IMG/VR virus record: IMGVR_UViG_3300030117_005706
Coordinates: 35,879-99,878 of that record
Source: a virus
DNA: 64,000 nt
Strand: one strand, 5' to 3'
In this document: one piece after another, positions 24,251 through 30,973 of the stretch
Numbering within the stretch: position 1 is the stretch's first letter
How the letters are laid out: each line of letters opens with the position of its first letter
Position numbers and translations under genes: made by a program
The notes under the pieces: generated by a model
Database searches by the model: none
What the model was told of the DNA's origin: nothing
The model's input: only the letters and a program-made list of their open reading frames with translations

Positions 24251-24836
24251 CTATGCGTATAGGGATAACGTGAATAAGATAAGTCGCCTCTCCCCCTATA
24301 CTATACGTAGGGGGTCGACGGTGAAACGCTCAGCGTTGGCCGAGTGGTGGTGTGAGGTGTTAGGTTGTGTCGCTCTCTGCGATAGGGAGGACTGGGGATG
24401 TGGCGATTAGGATGATAATGTAAAGGGGACATGGATGGTGAACGGCATTCCTTTAACTTGCCAAGTTAGTCCCTGTGTTCGCACGAATGCTACTGGCAGG
24501 TATTGGATTTATCACCATCCATGTTGAGTAGGAAGGCCACCCACACCGTCACATCACACTGGTATCGCTCCAGTCGTGCGTGCGGTGTGGGTAGCGGGGA
24601 GTGTGTGCACGGTATACACCCCGTGCGGTGGGTCCCGAATCAGAATCCGTCTGTCCTTCGGTGTGGGTATCTGTGTGCGTTCGTGGCTGAGCGTACAGTC
24701 TGTTCGATGCTCGCATGGTGTCGTTGCACACAAGGGGAAAGGGTAGCCACCCACCCGACCTGAATCGAGTGGGTGGCGGACAACTGTGGTACGTGTACCA
24801 CAGGTTACGACGTGAGTGGGTCAGTCAGACCGACTC
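24249..24836. other. gene-free region with a series of strong hairpins
   Basis: No convincing gene lies here. Inverted repeats in order: CCCTAT/ATAGGG (24249-24264); CCCCCTA/TAGGGGG (24292-24314); ACATGGATGGTGA/TCACCATCCATGT, 13 bp, enclosing 70 nt with inner GCATTC/GAATGC (24429-24524); ACCCACACCG/CGGTGTGGGT with inner ACTGG/CCAGT (24539-24592); GCACGG/CCGTGC (24607-24626); GCCACCCAC/GTGGGTGGC (24746-24777); CTGTGGTAC/GTACCACAG (24784-24803); GAGTGGGTC/GACCGACTC, one mismatch (24814-24836). The last ones follow the stop of the neighbouring minus-strand gene and may serve as its terminator; the rest could be structured RNAs or origin elements. Confidence 0.7.
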
Positions 24837-25413
24837 AAGCGTTTTTCTGAGCGTCAAGGAATGCCTTGAAGTCGACGAGTTGCGCTTGGGTCATGTGGAT
24901 GGGGGTCATCTCAGCGTCAGCCATTGGCTCAGGTGCGGGTGCACCAGCCTTGAATGCGTCGAGGGCAGCAATGCTTTCGGCCTTGCGTACTGGGTCAGTC
25001 ACGCCGTTGGCGCCGAACCAGTCGTTGCCGCAGTTGGCACGAAGCCATGCCTTGTCCTCGGCTGTGAGTTTGCGCTTGGTTTTGCGTGTGCTTGGGTCGT
25101 AGTCTTGGCTGTCGATGAGGTTCATCAACCATGCGAGGTTGGATGATTCGCCAATGCGACCTTGCTTGTCAGCCTTGCCTGTGTAAGTTGCTTCGATGGC
25201 GTCGGCCATGCCCTTGGTGTCACCCTCGATGAAGGCTCCCTGTATGTGGGTCAGTGTTCGGTGCATGATGCCAAGACCTCGTGCGGTGGTCAAGATGGCT
25301 TGCAGGTCTTTGACTGCGGCCTTCGTGCCCTTGCGTAGTCGCTTCGCTAACTTGGCGACAAAGGTTTCGTTGTTCATGCGTGCTTGCTGTGCTTTGCTTG
25401 TCTGTGTACTCAT
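24835..25413 (-). CDS. hypothetical protein of the control region
   Basis: 192 residues from MSTQTSKAQQARMNN, preceded by GGAAGTGAATACA. Basic helical N-terminal half (KLAKRLRKGTKAAVKDL), Lys/Arg/Thr-rich middle (DPSTRKTKRKLTAEDKAWL) and an Ala/Pro linker before a short C-terminal helix. Isolated on the minus strand in the divergent control region, behind its own TATA promoter and a structured leader, it is a candidate early regulator or origin-binding protein. No family recognised. Confidence 0.7.
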   Translation of the reverse strand: MSTQTSKAQQARMNNETFVAKLAKRLRKGTKAAVKDLQAILTTARGLGIMHRTLTHIQGAFIEGDTKGMADAIEATYTGKADKQGRIGESSNLAWLMNLIDSQDYDPSTRKTKRKLTAEDKAWLRANCGNDWFGANGVTDPVRKAESIAALDAFKAGAPAPEPMADAEMTPIHMTQAQLVDFKAFLDAQKNA

Positions 25414-25484
25414 TGTATTCACTTCCGTATTGCAACCGCCCCCCTACGAATGCAGGGAAGCACCCCCACACCAACGGCGCTGAT

Positions 25485-25519
25485 GCACCGAGGGGGAGGT
25501 GCCCCCCAAGTGAGGGGGG
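25485..25519 (-). other. GC-rich hairpins in the leader of the control-region gene
   Basis: GCACC/GGTGC (25485-25502) and CCCCCC/GGGGGG around AAGTGA (25502-25519) lie between the TATA box and the start codon, so the mRNA would begin with a strongly folded leader of about 110 nt. Confidence 0.5.
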
Positions 25520-25531
25520 AAGCCGACCTAT

Positions 25532-25554
25532 CATTATCTTGCCACTTTAAATAG
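25532..25554 (-). promoter_or_regulatory. archaeal TATA promoter
   Basis: GGCCCTATTTAAAG followed by TGGCAAGATAATG on the minus strand. It is the fourth copy of the CCCTATTTAAAG box, with a more diverged downstream half. Confidence 0.65.
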
Positions 25555-25582
25555 GGCCAGCCAAAAAAGGGCAACTCACAGA

Positions 25583-26112
25583 GGGCTTTACTACCACTCG
25601 ATAGCGACCACCAATCACACATGGGGAGGGCTTTACGAGGGGGGCTTTACGCCGCTTACAGAAGCATCAACAATGACACACACCCATATGTGTGGGGCTT
25701 GCCCCCGACCAACCAACCGACTACCCCACACAGCGAGGCCACTGACACACCACAGCGGCCTGACTCACACACCACAGCGAGGCGGCTCTCATGCGTGGCT
25801 GCTGATTCGCTTTCCCATGAGAGCAGTGACCCTTTCACGGGCGACGGCTGACCACGCCCCCTGTGCTGACTGACCCCTTTGCGTGTGTGGACTGAGGCGG
25901 CTAACCGTGACACTGCGAGGCTGCTTCACACGTGGGGCGGCGGCCTCTTCTCACACAGGCGGCTACCCTAAACGTGTGACTGCGAGCCGACACACACGTG
26001 TTGGTGTGTCCCGTACGTGTAGTCGCTTTACTACACATGAAAACGCCTTACTGCGAGGGCTTTACGAGGGGCTTTACTTAGGCGGAGGGATGGCTTTACG
26101 GGGGCGCTTTAC
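25583..26112 (+). repeat. GCTTTAC iterons in the control region
   Basis: GGGCTTTAC or a close variant ([GC]GCTTTAC) occurs in the same orientation at about 25583, 25628, 25642, 26024, 26057, 26069, 26092 and 26105, often followed by GAGGGG. Between the two clusters are repeats of CACACCACAGCG and many CACACG words. No gene in this 0.8-kb stretch is convincing. Direct repeats of this kind are typical of replication origins or of cooperative regulator binding. Confidence 0.75.
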
Positions 26113-26157
26113 GGTGCTTAAGCCACACACGGCGCTCGACCAAAATTTTGAAAAATT

Positions 26158-26188
26158 TTAGTATACTAACGCCACCTTAGTGTACTAA
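26158..26188 (+). promoter_or_regulatory. two palindromic operators upstream of the rightward genes
   Basis: TTAGTATACTAA (26158-26169, perfect palindrome) and TTAGTGTACTAA (26177-26188, one symmetric mismatch) have centres 19 bp apart, about two helical turns, directly after AAAATTTTGAAAAATTTT. The first rightward gene starts 44 bp further on. Likely tandem dimer sites for a repressor or activator of late transcription. Confidence 0.65.
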
Positions 26189-26231
26189 AAGCCTGCGACA
26201 CCGTTAAGCCGCAGGGCTACATGGCTCGCTC

Positions 26232-27014
26232 ATGGACCCGTTTGACGCAGCGTGGTCAATTCTCAAAGGAGACTTTATTCTCGGCGGCCAAGACTATGAT
26301 TTAGGTAACTTCGCTGCTGATTACACTGGTCCCGAATACGAGGGCACTCCCTATGAAACAGCCCTTCCGCCCCTTCAACGATTTGAGCGATACGACCCAA
26401 GCAACATGCACCTCGGCACGAAACGAATGATGGTGCCGCAATCCATGGCAAATATCTCGGAAGGTCAAATGTCTCCACGTGTGACTCGTGTAGTAGATAA
26501 TGTTCCGACACAGCAGCCGTACTTCCGTGGTTCGTCGGTGCCCAGTGTGAGAGATGGAGGCTTAGCAGCCGTCAACGTAGCAAGTGTGTTAGCCGACAAA
26601 AAGGTGAGCAACTTCGATGACTTTGCTCGTTTGGTAGGTAGCACGGCGGCGCATGAGGAAGTGCATCGGCTTATCGAACCTGAAATTCATGAATGGTCAG
26701 TGCAGCAGACAGGCGTGAAGAATCACGACCCGGAAGACTTTGAGCACTCGCTGCCTGCCAATCGTGCATTTCTAACCCTTAATTCATTGGGTCACGAGAA
26801 AGGGGCGTTTGCTCTCACACCCGGCATGACTCAAAAAGAAAAAGACAAATTTTTGAGGCGACGTTATGCCTTTTCACCTTACCTCAACCCCATTGGTCGT
26901 GAAAGGCTCATAAATGAACTTCACCTTGCACGAAGCCCTATGCCACCTGACTCGACTCTGACTTTGGACGAGTTGCGAGAGGCTATCGCCGCCCGAATGC
27001 GGCAGCAACAATAA
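26232..27014 (+). CDS. putative zinc metalloprotease with N-terminal AWxILK tag
   Basis: 260 residues. The N-terminus MDPFDAAWSILK is the tag shared by many proteins in this segment. HEEVH (141-145) in a predicted helix (GSTAAHEEVHRLIEPEIHEW) fits the HExxH zinc-binding and catalytic motif of zincins; downstream acidic/His residues (EIHEW; DFEHSLPANRAF) could supply the third ligand. If real, it may act in virion maturation or after injection. No Shine-Dalgarno is visible. First gene of the rightward region. Confidence 0.6.
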   Translation: MDPFDAAWSILKGDFILGGQDYDLGNFAADYTGPEYEGTPYETALPPLQRFERYDPSNMHLGTKRMMVPQSMANISEGQMSPRVTRVVDNVPTQQPYFRGSSVPSVRDGGLAAVNVASVLADKKVSNFDDFARLVGSTAAHEEVHRLIEPEIHEWSVQQTGVKNHDPEDFEHSLPANRAFLTLNSLGHEKGAFALTPGMTQKEKDKFLRRRYAFSPYLNPIGRERLINELHLARSPMPPDSTLTLDELREAIAARMRQQQ

Positions 27015-27042
27015 TATCACACGTCTTCCTCAGACTACCATG
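27014..27042 (+). promoter_or_regulatory. conserved leaderless-type promoter, copy 1
   Basis: AATAATAT is centred about 27 nt before the ATG, followed by CACACGTCTTCCTCAGACTA up to the start. The same sequence with two substitutions precedes the next gene. No Shine-Dalgarno. Confidence 0.6.
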
Positions 27043-27258
27043 TCCAGTCCTGACGAAGCCGCTTGGTTAGTGTTGAAACAACTCTCTTCCTTTCCAATAA
27101 TCAGTACCGGTCAGCCTTGTCAGACCTGTGCGGGTACGGGTAAGATGATGACACCTGTTGGTGCTGCACCTTGCTTCGCTTGTCAAGGTACTGGTAACGA
27201 GACACCGCTGCCTTCGTCACCTACCCCTGACCCTATGACTGGAAGCATTTACCAGTAA
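27040..27258 (+). CDS. tagged small protein with DnaJ-type zinc module
   Basis: 72 residues. N-terminal tag MSSPDEAAWLVLK, then CQTCAGTGKM (about 27-36) and CFACQGTGNE (about 46-55). This is a pair of CxxCxGxG motifs as in the DnaJ zinc domain, which bind one zinc. The C-terminus is Pro/Thr-rich. An adaptor or protein-binding role is possible. Confidence 0.7.
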   Translation: MSSPDEAAWLVLKQLSSFPIISTGQPCQTCAGTGKMMTPVGAAPCFACQGTGNETPLPSSPTPDPMTGSIYQ

Positions 27259-27278
27259 GCAAATCGTCGGATAATTTC

Positions 27279-27307
27279 ATATCACACGTCTGCCTCAGAC
27301 CACCATG
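27279..27307 (+). promoter_or_regulatory. conserved leaderless-type promoter, copy 2
   Basis: ATATCACACGTCTGCCTCAG precedes ACCACCATG and matches copy 1 at 27 of 29 positions. An AT-rich box (AATTTCATAT) is centred about 28 nt before the ATG. No Shine-Dalgarno. Confidence 0.6.
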
Positions 27308-28705
27308 GTCAGCCCTCTTGATGTCGCATGGGACGTTGCTAAGGGTGAACCCTTTCACCCAAGTGTAGCAGGCTACATGGCGGCAGGGCACGGCGGAGAA
27401 CGTGACCGAGCGATTTTGGAAGAAATGCGCCGGATGGAAGAAATTTACGGCACCATGCCACTACACGGAATGGCGGCACTGGAGTTTCACAACAAGTACA
27501 TGGAACTTCAAAATTCACTAAGTGACGACCCGCACGGCCTTCAAACCATGCGTGCTGCAAGGCCGAACGCCGAGCGTGAAAACAGACCTCATAGTTTTCG
27601 GCCCTACGACAGATTTGGTGAGTACGATATTAGTCGACAAAGCACAGACGATATGCCGCCAAGGACAATGCGTTCAGGTGAGCGTGATGCGTTAAGATTA
27701 CGAATGTACAATGCAGGGCGAGGAAAACCAGTAGGTCCGACAGGTGAACTTGACACGCTTGCACATCTTTCGGATGAACCTCTTAGGGCTATCAGAACCG
27801 ACACACAAATTCTTTCTGACGAACTTGACCGTGAACACGAGACACGTTTGCCTGAAATGGGAGACACAGGTCGACTTAACCCTTCGATGTTACGCTCATC
27901 CGACTCTCCCATTGACACGGCTTGGTCAATCCTCAAGGAACTGTCACGTGAAGATTTAGAGATGGCTGCTCGCACAGGCGGTATTCCAATTACGGATGCT
28001 CGTCGACAGGCATTCGCTGATTCTCCCGAAGAACTTTCTCCGACTTTGTTACAAACTATGCGACCTGAATTTTTGCCAATGAACCAACCGATTACGGACG
28101 ACTTCGGCAACATCATCGTCAATCCAAAGCAAACAGGTGGACAGGGTGAATTTGGGGATATGATGCAAGAGTACAACGAAGCCATCTTCCCCGATGAGGA
28201 AGCCGAGTATAGGAGAATCAACGCACCTACACCGGTCAGCACACCGGGAGTCGGCGACCCGAATCGGCGATTCCTTGAGCAACGTCTTCAAGATATGAAT
28301 TACGAAATCGCACAGATGAACGCTGCGGGAATAGACCCACGTACGAACTTGCAACTCAGGAATCTCATGCAAGAGCGTATGAAACTCATGCACCGCATTG
28401 GTCAACGACCTGCACCACAGCCCGGCGTACCGCTACCAATCGAAGAAGCAGGCGATGCTTCAATGCCCGACCCGTCACAGATGGAACACTTGGGCACACA
28501 GTTAGCGCACGCTGACATGATGCGTGACGATTTGGTCGATATGTCAAACGTAGAGAGAGGAGGCATCAATCGACCTGCTTATGATTACATCCGTGAGCGA
28601 TACAAGGCAGCGAGGCCATTCAGTGTTGAAGATATTATGCGACGAATAATGAACGGCGAGCAAGTAAGTGATGAGGAACTGATGTCCTTATCAAGAGTGG
28701 ACTAA
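27305..28705 (+). CDS. tagged virion-region protein with a second internal tag
   Basis: 466 residues. The N-terminal MVSPLDVAWDVAKGEPFHPS (then VAGYM) is shared over 25 residues with the next gene. The block VGPTGELDTLAHLSDE (about 141-156) also recurs there. A second tag, SPIDTAWSILKELS, lies internally at about 200-213, as if two tagged proteins were fused or a polyprotein is processed. The rest is hydrophilic and Met/Arg/Pro-rich, probably largely disordered. No enzymatic motif seen. Confidence 0.7.
   Translation: MVSPLDVAWDVAKGEPFHPSVAGYMAAGHGGERDRAILEEMRRMEEIYGTMPLHGMAALEFHNKYMELQNSLSDDPHGLQTMRAARPNAERENRPHSFRPYDRFGEYDISRQSTDDMPPRTMRSGERDALRLRMYNAGRGKPVGPTGELDTLAHLSDEPLRAIRTDTQILSDELDREHETRLPEMGDTGRLNPSMLRSSDSPIDTAWSILKELSREDLEMAARTGGIPITDARRQAFADSPEELSPTLLQTMRPEFLPMNQPITDDFGNIIVNPKQTGGQGEFGDMMQEYNEAIFPDEEAEYRRINAPTPVSTPGVGDPNRRFLEQRLQDMNYEIAQMNAAGIDPRTNLQLRNLMQERMKLMHRIGQRPAPQPGVPLPIEEAGDASMPDPSQMEHLGTQLAHADMMRDDLVDMSNVERGGINRPAYDYIRERYKAARPFSVEDIMRRIMNGEQVSDEELMSLSRVD
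27889..27937 (+). repeat. 45-nt direct repeat encoding the internal tag (copy 1)
   Basis: The DNA encoding RSSDSPIDTAWSILK is almost identical to 29312-29360 in the next gene; the only differences fall in the codon before AW. Sequence-level conservation means recent duplication or recombination rather than convergence. Confidence 0.8.
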
Positions 28706-28724
28706 AGCAACAAGGAGATGAACT

Positions 28725-29456
28725 ATGACCAATCCTATCGATGTCGCATGGAACGTCGCTAAGGGCGAACCATTTCATCCCAGCGTAGCAGGCTACATGT
28801 CACGGGCAACTCCGGTTGATGACCAATTCGGAGCACCCGTCGCCGGTCGCGTTGAGCGCTCTAACGCTGATGCACTCAACAGAAAACTTAGCCCTACCGG
28901 AGTGCGACCCAGTATGAAAGACATGCAAGAGCGCCAACTTCTATCGCTCCGTCCACCTGTAGTCAGGGAGCGCTTTGATATGGGTACACCCATTTCAGAA
29001 CTACAAGGTGACCGTTCAAAGACACCTGAATATGCTATGGACTTTCACAAAGACCCCAACGCACCAGCAGTAGGTCCAACAGGTGAAATTGACGAGTTCG
29101 CTCATCTTACTGATGCACAGACACCTGTAATTCATACTTATGGGTTTAGCGGGTTTAACGACCCCATGAAGGAGAGACTTTTTGCAATGCGAGACACAGA
29201 CAGCCCACAAAGAATCTCTCCCGAATTTTATCCCGAAGAGTCCGGCATGGATTTTAGAATTGACCGAATGAATCCTCCTTCCCCACTTAACGAGCGCTAC
29301 AACAAATTATTCAGACGCTCATCCGACTCTCCCATTGACTCCGCTTGGTCAATCCTCAAGTTCGGCTATCCGGGGGGAGACGAGAAGGCTATTGGCGAAT
29401 ACTTGGAAGCGCTAAAGCGTGAGCGAATGCACCGAGCGCAACAACTGATGGAGTGA
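28725..29456 (+). CDS. tagged virion-region protein, paralogue of the preceding gene
   Basis: 243 residues. It shares the N-terminal tag block (MTNPIDVAWNVAKGEPFHPS), the VGPTGEIDEFAHLTD block (about 111-125) and an internal tag (DSPIDSAWSILKFGYPG, about 201-217) with the preceding gene. AAGGAG lies 8 nt before the ATG. Function unknown; probably a virion component. Confidence 0.7.
   Translation: MTNPIDVAWNVAKGEPFHPSVAGYMSRATPVDDQFGAPVAGRVERSNADALNRKLSPTGVRPSMKDMQERQLLSLRPPVVRERFDMGTPISELQGDRSKTPEYAMDFHKDPNAPAVGPTGEIDEFAHLTDAQTPVIHTYGFSGFNDPMKERLFAMRDTDSPQRISPEFYPEESGMDFRIDRMNPPSPLNERYNKLFRRSSDSPIDSAWSILKFGYPGGDEKAIGEYLEALKRERMHRAQQLME
29312..29360 (+). repeat. 45-nt direct repeat encoding the internal tag (copy 2)
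   Basis: Partner of the copy at 27889-27937; encodes RSSDSPIDSAWSILK. Confidence 0.8.
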
Positions 29457-29463
29457 TGAACAA

Positions 29464-29850
29464 ATGCAACCAATTGATACAGCATGGAATATACTGAAAG
29501 CACGAACGATACGAGACCAATCTTCAATTCATGGTGAGTATGGGCGACCGGGTAAATTTAGACAGCCACAAACCATGAAAGACATCGAACCACCTCAACC
29601 CGGACCTGCACGTTCAACACAAACCAACAGGATGAAGCGTGAAATGGACCGTCAGCGAAAAGATGCTGAACAAGGCGAAACGCGTGACCCACTCGATATG
29701 TTTGAATTAGAAGACATGGAAAGTCGACCGCCTGAGGCAGTTGACGCTATTGACGCTTCTGAGTTTGACCCACAGACGGCTGAGCAAAAGGCGGCAATCC
29801 GCAGTTACATTGAACAGATGATGCAAAGCGGATTCCCCCCAAAGATGTGA
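29464..29850 (+). CDS. tagged acidic/charged protein
   Basis: 128 residues. Tag MQPIDTAWNILK at the N-terminus, then a charged, probably disordered body (MKREMDRQRKDAEQ) and an acidic C-terminal helix. No enzymatic motif. Overall resembles a packaged or scaffolding-type small protein. Confidence 0.65.
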   Translation: MQPIDTAWNILKARTIRDQSSIHGEYGRPGKFRQPQTMKDIEPPQPGPARSTQTNRMKREMDRQRKDAEQGETRDPLDMFELEDMESRPPEAVDAIDASEFDPQTAEQKAAIRSYIEQMMQSGFPPKM

Positions 29851-29856
29851 TGGCGT

Positions 29857-30297
29857 ATGACATACCCGTTCGATGAGTGGGGTTTCATTTCTCAAATTCT
29901 AAAGCGACAAAGAGAACTGGGTGAATACGACCCTGACTTTCCGAGCACATATGGACCTGTGACAGAATATCACGGTACGACATTCCTACCTGAAATTGAC
30001 ATGGGTGGCTTACAGGGCCAAGTCATGGCTCCCCACAGGGCAGTTCAGCCACCTGACCAGTTCATTGGTCAACCTGTTACGTATACAACAACGGATTATG
30101 ACAAAGCACGTCAGTGGGCTGAACAACAAGCAAAACGTTTCAAGGTCAAAGACCCACGAAGAGTGGGTGTTGTAGGTGTGCGTGGTTCAGGGCTACAGCC
30201 TGCCACAAGCGCTGACCCACGTAGCGGTTTTCAAACGGGAGAAGTACGTGTTCATTCACCCGAAATTCCACGACGCCGGTTGGTTATGATACAATAG
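29857..30297 (+). CDS. putative ADP-ribosyltransferase with N-terminal tag
   Basis: 146 residues. A diverged tag (MTYPFDEWGFISQILKRQ) is followed by an ART-like layout: TEYHGTTFLPEI (37-48, first-strand H of the H-Y-E triad), PVTYTTTDYDKARQWAEQQA (73-92, the Y strand and following helix) and GEVRVHSPEIPRRRL (128-142, the E strand). This order and the YHGT motif are typical of PARP/KptA-like and phage ART domains. A packaged ART would parallel T4 Alt, injected to modify host transcription machinery. The fold assignment is inference from motifs. Confidence 0.55.
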   Translation: MTYPFDEWGFISQILKRQRELGEYDPDFPSTYGPVTEYHGTTFLPEIDMGGLQGQVMAPHRAVQPPDQFIGQPVTYTTTDYDKARQWAEQQAKRFKVKDPRRVGVVGVRGSGLQPATSADPRSGFQTGEVRVHSPEIPRRRLVMIQ

Positions 30298-30327
30298 GAT
30301 TTTTATCTATGACTTCTTAGGCTGGCT

Positions 30328-30645
30328 ATGGACACTCCTTTTGACCACGCATGGGCTATTTTGAAATCAATCCCTCGTGGACCAAACGAGATGCGTGCTT
30401 TAGCGCCGATTCAGGCTGCTCGTGATTTTGTCCACCAACATGGCGACTCAACCGGACCAATGAAGGCACACGCCGACCGTGTGGCAAGGGAATTGCAAGC
30501 ACATCTGTTTGAAGGAGGACCAGCACCTCAACTACCGACCATGGAGCGACAAGCAGGTCGACAAGAATACGGTGGTAACATAGGTGCACCTGAGGGTATG
30601 ACGCCTTCCTATGCCGAAGCGCACATACACGATACCTATGGGTGA
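30328..30645 (+). CDS. tagged small protein ending in YAEAHIHD motif
   Basis: 105 residues. Tag MDTPFDHAWAILKSIPRG at the N-terminus, helical middle, and C-terminal SYAEAHIHDTYG, a peptide that recurs in the 672-residue protein at 41-43 kb. A TATA-like ATTTTTATC is centred 25 nt before the ATG, with no Shine-Dalgarno. Confidence 0.65.
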   Translation: MDTPFDHAWAILKSIPRGPNEMRALAPIQAARDFVHQHGDSTGPMKAHADRVARELQAHLFEGGPAPQLPTMERQAGRQEYGGNIGAPEGMTPSYAEAHIHDTYG

Positions 30646-30651
30646 AAATAT

Positions 30652-30825
30652 ATGACTTGGGCGGAGTACTTGGCTATTGCATTCATCGCTTTTGTAGCGG
30701 GATTTTTGATGATGTGGCTTATCACTGAGGACTTGCGTGACACAACAATTCTTATCACTGAGGAAGAAGTGCAAGAAGATTGCATCGGTGGTTTGCGAAA
30801 TTCCGCTTTCATACAAAAAGATTAA
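30652..30825 (+). CDS. single-pass membrane microprotein
   Basis: 57 residues. The opening MTWAEYLAIAFIAFVAGFLM (1-20) plus MWLI is a transmembrane helix, followed by an acidic tail (ITEEEVQEDC). It sits just after the tagged cluster and before a terminator. A small membrane protein could be a lysis or holin-like factor, but nothing proves this. Confidence 0.6.
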   Translation: MTWAEYLAIAFIAFVAGFLMMWLITEDLRDTTILITEEEVQEDCIGGLRNSAFIQKD

Positions 30826-30833
30826 GTAAATCG

Positions 30834-30873
30834 CCCGAATCAGGATTATCGGGTGAGGGTTGGTTTTTCTTCT
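30834..30873 (+). terminator. stem-loop plus T-rich terminator
   Basis: CCCGA/TCGGG (30834-30853) followed by TTTTTCTTCTT. It closes the tagged-gene cluster before the HMG-CoA lyase gene, which has its own promoter. Confidence 0.65.
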
Positions 30874-30942
30874 TGGGCATCAATTTCAAGACCTATCTCT
30901 TTCATGGTTCTTTCTTCTTTCCAACCCTCATCCACCTGTATC

Positions 30943-30951
30943 GTTAAGTAC
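30943..30951 (+). promoter_or_regulatory. TATA-like box for the HMG-CoA lyase gene
   Basis: GTTAAGTAC is centred 27 nt before the ATG, the spacing expected for a leaderless archaeal transcript. No Shine-Dalgarno is present near the start. Confidence 0.5.
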
Positions 30952-30973
30952 AGTGTATGCCTGTGAATTGAAT

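Noticed and set aside
24429-24524. Possible tRNA or tRNA-like RNA in the 13-bp stem region
   Set aside because: No 7-bp acceptor plus TTCRA T-loop and anticodon arm could be drawn; a structured RNA is possible but not a tRNA.
24503-25146. Several open frames on both strands between 24.5 and 25.1 kb
   Set aside because: They run through the hairpins or antisense to the control-region gene, have no ribosome-binding site or start-spaced TATA box, and show skewed His/Thr/Arg composition typical of GC-rich noncoding sequence.
25621-26161. Open frames (76-92 codons) inside the iteron region
   Set aside because: Their translations simply follow the CACACC and GGCTTTAC repeats; no start signals are present.
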